Positions 61,535 to 64,000 of a stretch of DNA of 64,000 nt are shown in pieces; within the stretch, counting starts at the first letter, position 1, and every line of letters starts with the position of its first letter. The stretch comes from Leuconostoc citreum (GTDB lineage: Bacteria; Bacillota; Bacilli; Lactobacillales; Lactobacillaceae). The stretch is taken from the NCBI RefSeq assembly GCF_004354555.1, contig NZ_PUFH01000008.1, positions 39,212-103,211 on the forward strand, written 5' to 3'. The translations under genes and the position numbers were made by a program. Under the pieces are notes generated by a model. The model worked only from the letters and a program-made list of their open reading frames with translations. It had not been told where the DNA came from and searched no databases.

Positions 61535-62665
61535 CTATTTTTTATATATTCTAGGTAATCTCGGACCAAAAGATGTCAAAATTTCATGAGGAATCGTATT
61601 TGCATAATCAGCAAATTCTTCAACAGTAATCTCATTATCGCCATCACGACCTATTAATGTCACCTCTGTACCAATAGGATAGGCTTGATCTAAGGCAATC
61701 ACAATTTGATCCATGGTAATGCGGCCAATGACATATGTTACTTTCCCATTAATTAACACGCGCATCCCAGCCATACGTCGTAAGTAACCATCTGCATAGC
61801 CAATAGGTAAAGTTGCAACCCACTGTGGTTTTTGTGCCGTATAGGTTGCCCCATAACTAACCGATTCACCTGTTATTAATTGATGTACTGCCCCAATACG
61901 TGATTTTAAAGCAAAAACGTGTTTGAGCGGAATTGGCAAAGTCAACAATGGCGCGCCCGGATTGTAACCATAAAGTACCGAACCAACGCGGATAGTACGT
62001 GTATCAATTTCCTGGGTATGCCACAACGCAGAACCTGAATTCGCCAAATGCCAATATTGACGTGGAATACCGGCAGCAGTTACCCAATCGTTAAATCGTT
62101 GTGCTTGCTGTTTATAGTAACCAATATTACTATCATCCGCTGTGGCAAAATGTGTAAAAACACCGCCAAGCTCTAGTTTGTCATTATTCTTGATATAACG
62201 ATATACTGAATCAACAGCCTCTTTGGAATGAGCACCCATACGCCCCATACCTGTATCAACAGCCAATTCAACATCTAAGGTAGCACCTTCTGGTATTGCT
62301 TGTAATGCGACTGACAACCAATCAATTGACTCAATTGCAGGGGAAAGCCGATATTTGACCATAACGTCTACATGGGCAATATCTTGAACCCCTAACAATA
62401 CAATACGATAATTTTGATATGCTAATTCTTGGCGCAGTTTAATCCCCTCACCAATAGTTGCAACAGCAAAATCTCGCACACCTATCTCATAGAGAGCATT
62501 AGCCACTGGTGTAGCCCCATGCCCATAACCGTCTGCTTTCACCACAGCAATTAAACGTTTCGCCCCAGCATGTGCCATAATACTCTGAGCGTTTTCTTGA
62601 ATGGCCCCTAAATCAATTTCTATCCAAGATGGCCGTGTCAATAAAGTATCTTTTTGTTCTGTCAT
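61535..62665 (-). CDS. alr: Alanine racemase
   Basis: Converts L-Ala to D-Ala for peptidoglycan. A 376-residue PLP enzyme of fold type III: PLP Lys43 in VVKADGYGHG, the family pattern EIDLGAIQENAQ, VGSVLYGYNPG, and the second catalytic Tyr in SVSYGATY, with MDQIVI at the C-terminal domain. It follows acpS by two bases and precedes mazF, a conserved order (acpS-alr-toxin) in Firmicutes. Confidence 0.96.
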   Translation of the reverse strand: MTEQKDTLLTRPSWIEIDLGAIQENAQSIMAHAGAKRLIAVVKADGYGHGATPVANALYEIGVRDFAVATIGEGIKLRQELAYQNYRIVLLGVQDIAHVDVMVKYRLSPAIESIDWLSVALQAIPEGATLDVELAVDTGMGRMGAHSKEAVDSVYRYIKNNDKLELGGVFTHFATADDSNIGYYKQQAQRFNDWVTAAGIPRQYWHLANSGSALWHTQEIDTRTIRVGSVLYGYNPGAPLLTLPIPLKHVFALKSRIGAVHQLITGESVSYGATYTAQKPQWVATLPIGYADGYLRRMAGMRVLINGKVTYVIGRITMDQIVIALDQAYPIGTEVTLIGRDGDNEITVEEFADYANTIPHEILTSFGPRLPRIYKK

Positions 62666-62667
62666 AA

Positions 62668-63075
62668 CTATAAAACTCCACGTTTTGGAAAAAACTTCAA
62701 ACTCAGACGTTCTAGAATTGTTAATCGCTCAATAATAACAACAGTATTCACGAAATCACCACTATGTGTAATCGCAACATATGTTTTATAACGAAAATTT
62801 TTGACCTGCATAATCGGTCGGCCATTAGGTTCATTTAAAATTTCAATATCATGCCAATGGACTTTTTCACCAATGCCGTAGCCAGTCGCTTTTGAAAAAG
62901 CTTCTTTCGCAGAAAAACGGCCCGCCACAAATTCATGAAAATGTTTTCCTTTGCGCTCTAATGCTTGCTCACGTTCTGCTGGCGTTAAAATGCTGTCCAT
63001 AAATTTTGTCTGACGTGCCACAATTTGTCCTACACGACTAATGGCTTCTGTATCATTTCCAATTCCGATTATCAT
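62668..63075 (-). CDS. acpS: Holo-[acyl-carrier-protein] synthase
   Basis: Transfers 4'-phosphopantetheine from CoA to acyl carrier protein. A 135-residue protein with GIGNDTEAISRV (Asp8), the Mg site RFSAKEAFSKATG and, near the C terminus, YVAITHSGDFVNTVVII. The ATG at 63075 has no SD; the promoter TTGGTG-N17-TACAAT ends six bases before it, so it is probably leaderless. It is the first gene of acpS-alr-mazF. Confidence 0.93.
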   Translation of the reverse strand: MIIGIGNDTEAISRVGQIVARQTKFMDSILTPAEREQALERKGKHFHEFVAGRFSAKEAFSKATGYGIGEKVHWHDIEILNEPNGRPIMQVKNFRYKTYVAITHSGDFVNTVVIIERLTILERLSLKFFPKRGVL

Positions 63076-63081
63076 GATTCT

Positions 63082-63110
63082 ATTGTATCAAAACGTCTCC
63101 AATTCACCAA
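63082..63110 (-). promoter_or_regulatory. Promoter of acpS, predicts a leaderless mRNA
   Basis: TTGGTG (63110-63105), exactly 17 bases, TACAAT (63087-63082), then six bases and ATG. Transcription would begin at or next to the A of the ATG. Confidence 0.75.
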
Positions 63111-63246
63111 CTACTATCGTCCGGACATCCCATGATTAGGCTAACAGCTTCAAATATAAATATACGCTCTTTATCCATGATAATATATTACAAATTCATA
63201 ACTGAATCTGAAGAGATGCTTTGCGATAAAAATCTCCAGTCAATGT

Positions 63247-63279
63247 AAAAGGGTAACATCAAGTTGATGTTACCCTTTT
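63247..63279 (-). terminator. Terminator of the rRNA/tRNA operon
   Basis: A 16-base inverted repeat (63247-63262 with 63264-63279) directly after tRNA-Leu, with T-rich ends. It closes the rRNA-tRNA transcript. Confidence 0.9.
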
Positions 63280-63284
63280 AGTCA

Positions 63285-63368
63285 TGCCGTCGGTGGGAGT
63301 CGAACCCACACGGTGTTGCCACCACTGGATTTTGAGTCCAGCGCGTCTGCCAATTCCGCCACAACGGC
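63285..63368 (-). tRNA. tRNA-Leu (CAA), second copy
   Basis: Identical to the tRNA-Leu at 39701-39784: same acceptor stem, CAA anticodon and long variable arm; CCA not encoded. It is the last tRNA of the cluster. Confidence 0.97.
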
Positions 63369-63393
63369 AAATATAAAGCCATAAGGCTTATAG

Positions 63394-63467
63394 GGCGGTA
63401 GAAGGGGATCGAACCCTCGCATGCTGGATCCACAAACCAGTGTGTTAACCACTTCACCACTACCGCC
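63394..63467 (-). tRNA. tRNA-His (GTG)
   Basis: 74 bases including the extra 5' G (G-1) opposite C73. Anticodon loop TTGTGGA gives GTG. The bases after C73 are CTA, so CCA is not encoded. Confidence 0.95.
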
Positions 63468-63468
63468 A

Positions 63469-63542
63469 TGGCAGGGATAGAGGGAATCGAACCCCCATCA
63501 ACGGTTTTGGAGACCGCTATTCTACCGTTTAACTATATCCCT
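63469..63542 (-). tRNA. tRNA-Trp (CCA)
   Basis: Acceptor AGGGATA/TATCCCT, anticodon loop CTCCAAA giving CCA, discriminator G and a genome-encoded CCA end, unlike its neighbours. Confidence 0.95.
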
Positions 63543-63632
63543 ACATTTTTAAACTCAGCTATAAGCTGATATAACATGGTGAGGAATTGCGCCTCACATA
63601 ACACTGGCTTGTTCATGTTTGTCAGTAATTAG

Positions 63633-63706
63633 CGGTCACAGCGGGGCTCGAACCCGCGATCTCCTGCGTGACAGGCAGGCGTCCTAACCAGCTAGACCAT
63701 GCGACC
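63633..63706 (-). tRNA. tRNA-Asp (GTC)
   Basis: Acceptor GGTCGCA/TGTGACC, anticodon loop CTGTCAC giving GTC, discriminator G. CCA not encoded. Confidence 0.95.
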
Positions 63707-63708
63707 AA

Positions 63709-63781
63709 TGGACGCTACAGGGATCGAACCTGTGACCCCCTGCTTGTAAGGCAGGTGCTCTCCCAGCTGAGCTAAGCGTCC
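63709..63781 (-). tRNA. tRNA-Val (TAC)
   Basis: Acceptor GGACGCT/AGCGTCC, anticodon loop CTTACAA giving TAC, discriminator A. CCA not encoded. Confidence 0.96.
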
Positions 63782-63785
63782 ATAA

Positions 63786-63874
63786 TGGAGAGGAAGGGAT
63801 TCGAACCCTCGAAACAATTCCTTGTTTACATGGTTTCCAACCATGCTCCTTCGGCCAGACTCGGACACCTCTCC
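63786..63874 (-). tRNA. tRNA-Ser (GGA)
   Basis: Class II tRNA of 89 bases with a long variable arm; acceptor GGAGAGG/CCTCTCC, anticodon loop TTGGAAA giving GGA. CCA not encoded. Confidence 0.95.
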
Positions 63875-63938
63875 GATATCTTCCGTTCTCTCTTCTAATT
63901 AAAGCAAAAGCACTCTTCTCAGAGCACTCCCTATGTAC

Positions 63939-64000
63939 GGCACCGCATCTTCCTATCCTCGCAGCCAGCGATCCGGCAACTACTTTCGGCGTGATAGAGC
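63939..64000 (-). rRNA. rrf: 5S rRNA, 3' part
   Basis: The minus strand carries CGCCGAAAGTAGTTG, then GGATCG and GCGAGGATAGGAAGATGC, the conserved 3' half of bacterial 5S rRNA. The gene continues beyond the window. The six tRNAs follow in the same direction. The exact 3' end (about 63936-63940) is estimated. Confidence 0.92.

Noticed and set aside
63902..63930. Terminator hairpin right after 5S rRNA
   Set aside because: AGCACTC occurs twice as a direct repeat, not as an inverted repeat, so no hairpin forms.
1..64000. CRISPR arrays, insertion sequences, prophage or attachment sites
   Set aside because: No regularly spaced repeats, transposase or integrase frames, or paired terminal repeats were found. 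The two identical tRNA-Leu copies are normal gene copies.

Overview
The window looks like chromosome from a low-GC lactic acid bacterium of the Leuconostoc/Weissella type (heterofermentative Lactobacillaceae). The evidence is the AT-rich base composition, strong Gram-positive Shine-Dalgarno (SD) sites, a T-box valS, a thiamin-salvage operon built on ThiW, a class II HMG-CoA reductase operon, LysM/CAP surface proteins, and a comG operon followed by a ytxK-like gene and ackA. The genus is an inference. I see no insertion sequence, prophage, integrase or CRISPR array. Most genes lie on the minus strand, as does the partial rRNA operon at the right edge.

Layout. 1-4.8 kb: proB, a membrane-anchored alpha/beta hydrolase, a PepF-type oligopeptidase, and a DUF368 undecaprenyl-phosphate carrier. 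4.8-7.8 kb: thiW-thiM-thiD-thiE behind a TPP riboswitch. 7.8-11 kb: a four-gene coupled operon of a MoxR ATPase, a VWA/metallopeptidase-like protein and two small unknowns. 11-20 kb: an SDR protein, a class B PBP, YfhO, GreA, a sugar transporter with two CcpA-type cre boxes, and a glucosaminidase with a degenerate MltG-like half. 19.6-25.6 kb: comGA-GG, a ytxK-like methyltransferase and ackA. 25.8-28 kb: pgi and nagB with twin NagR-type operators. 28-31.9 kb: a VanRS-like two-component system with a D,D-carboxypeptidase, and DUF1129. 31.9-35.7 kb: the rsmG-parA-parB-DUF951-ychF cluster. 35.8-41 kb: a nucleoside hydrolase with a leader ORF, a 69-residue orphan, a GT8 enzyme, a DUF2075 helicase, tRNA-Leu, and a CzrA/CadD metal module. 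41-48 kb: uspA-mntH, a CDF exporter, and ppx-mvaA-unknown-sirtuin. 48-57 kb: envelope genes (PAP2, LCP, FemX, two LysM-CAP proteins, an NlpC/P60-like pseudoenzyme) and fabH. 57-64 kb: T-box valS, an acyltransferase, acpS-alr-mazF, then six tRNAs and 5S rRNA.

The most interesting signals are in the RNA. First, ychF has a perfect 15-bp hairpin inserted between its SD and its start codon, and pgi shows the same layout. Second, 40.9-41.13 kb on the plus strand carries an orphan attenuator-like transcript: a five-codon ORF whose stop lies in a hairpin, an anti-terminator strand complementary to the terminator, and C-rich spacers, with no gene downstream. Third, several genes without an SD (acpS, ytxK-like, an SDR gene, yfhO, GT8) have a -10 box only 6-7 nt before the ATG, which predicts leaderless mRNAs. 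Protein oddities include an NlpC/P60-like protein without its catalytic residues, a LysM-EF-hand-CAP protein, a cysteine-free sirtuin, and a MazF toxin with no antitoxin gene.

All calls come from reading the sequence by eye. No database search or folding program was run.
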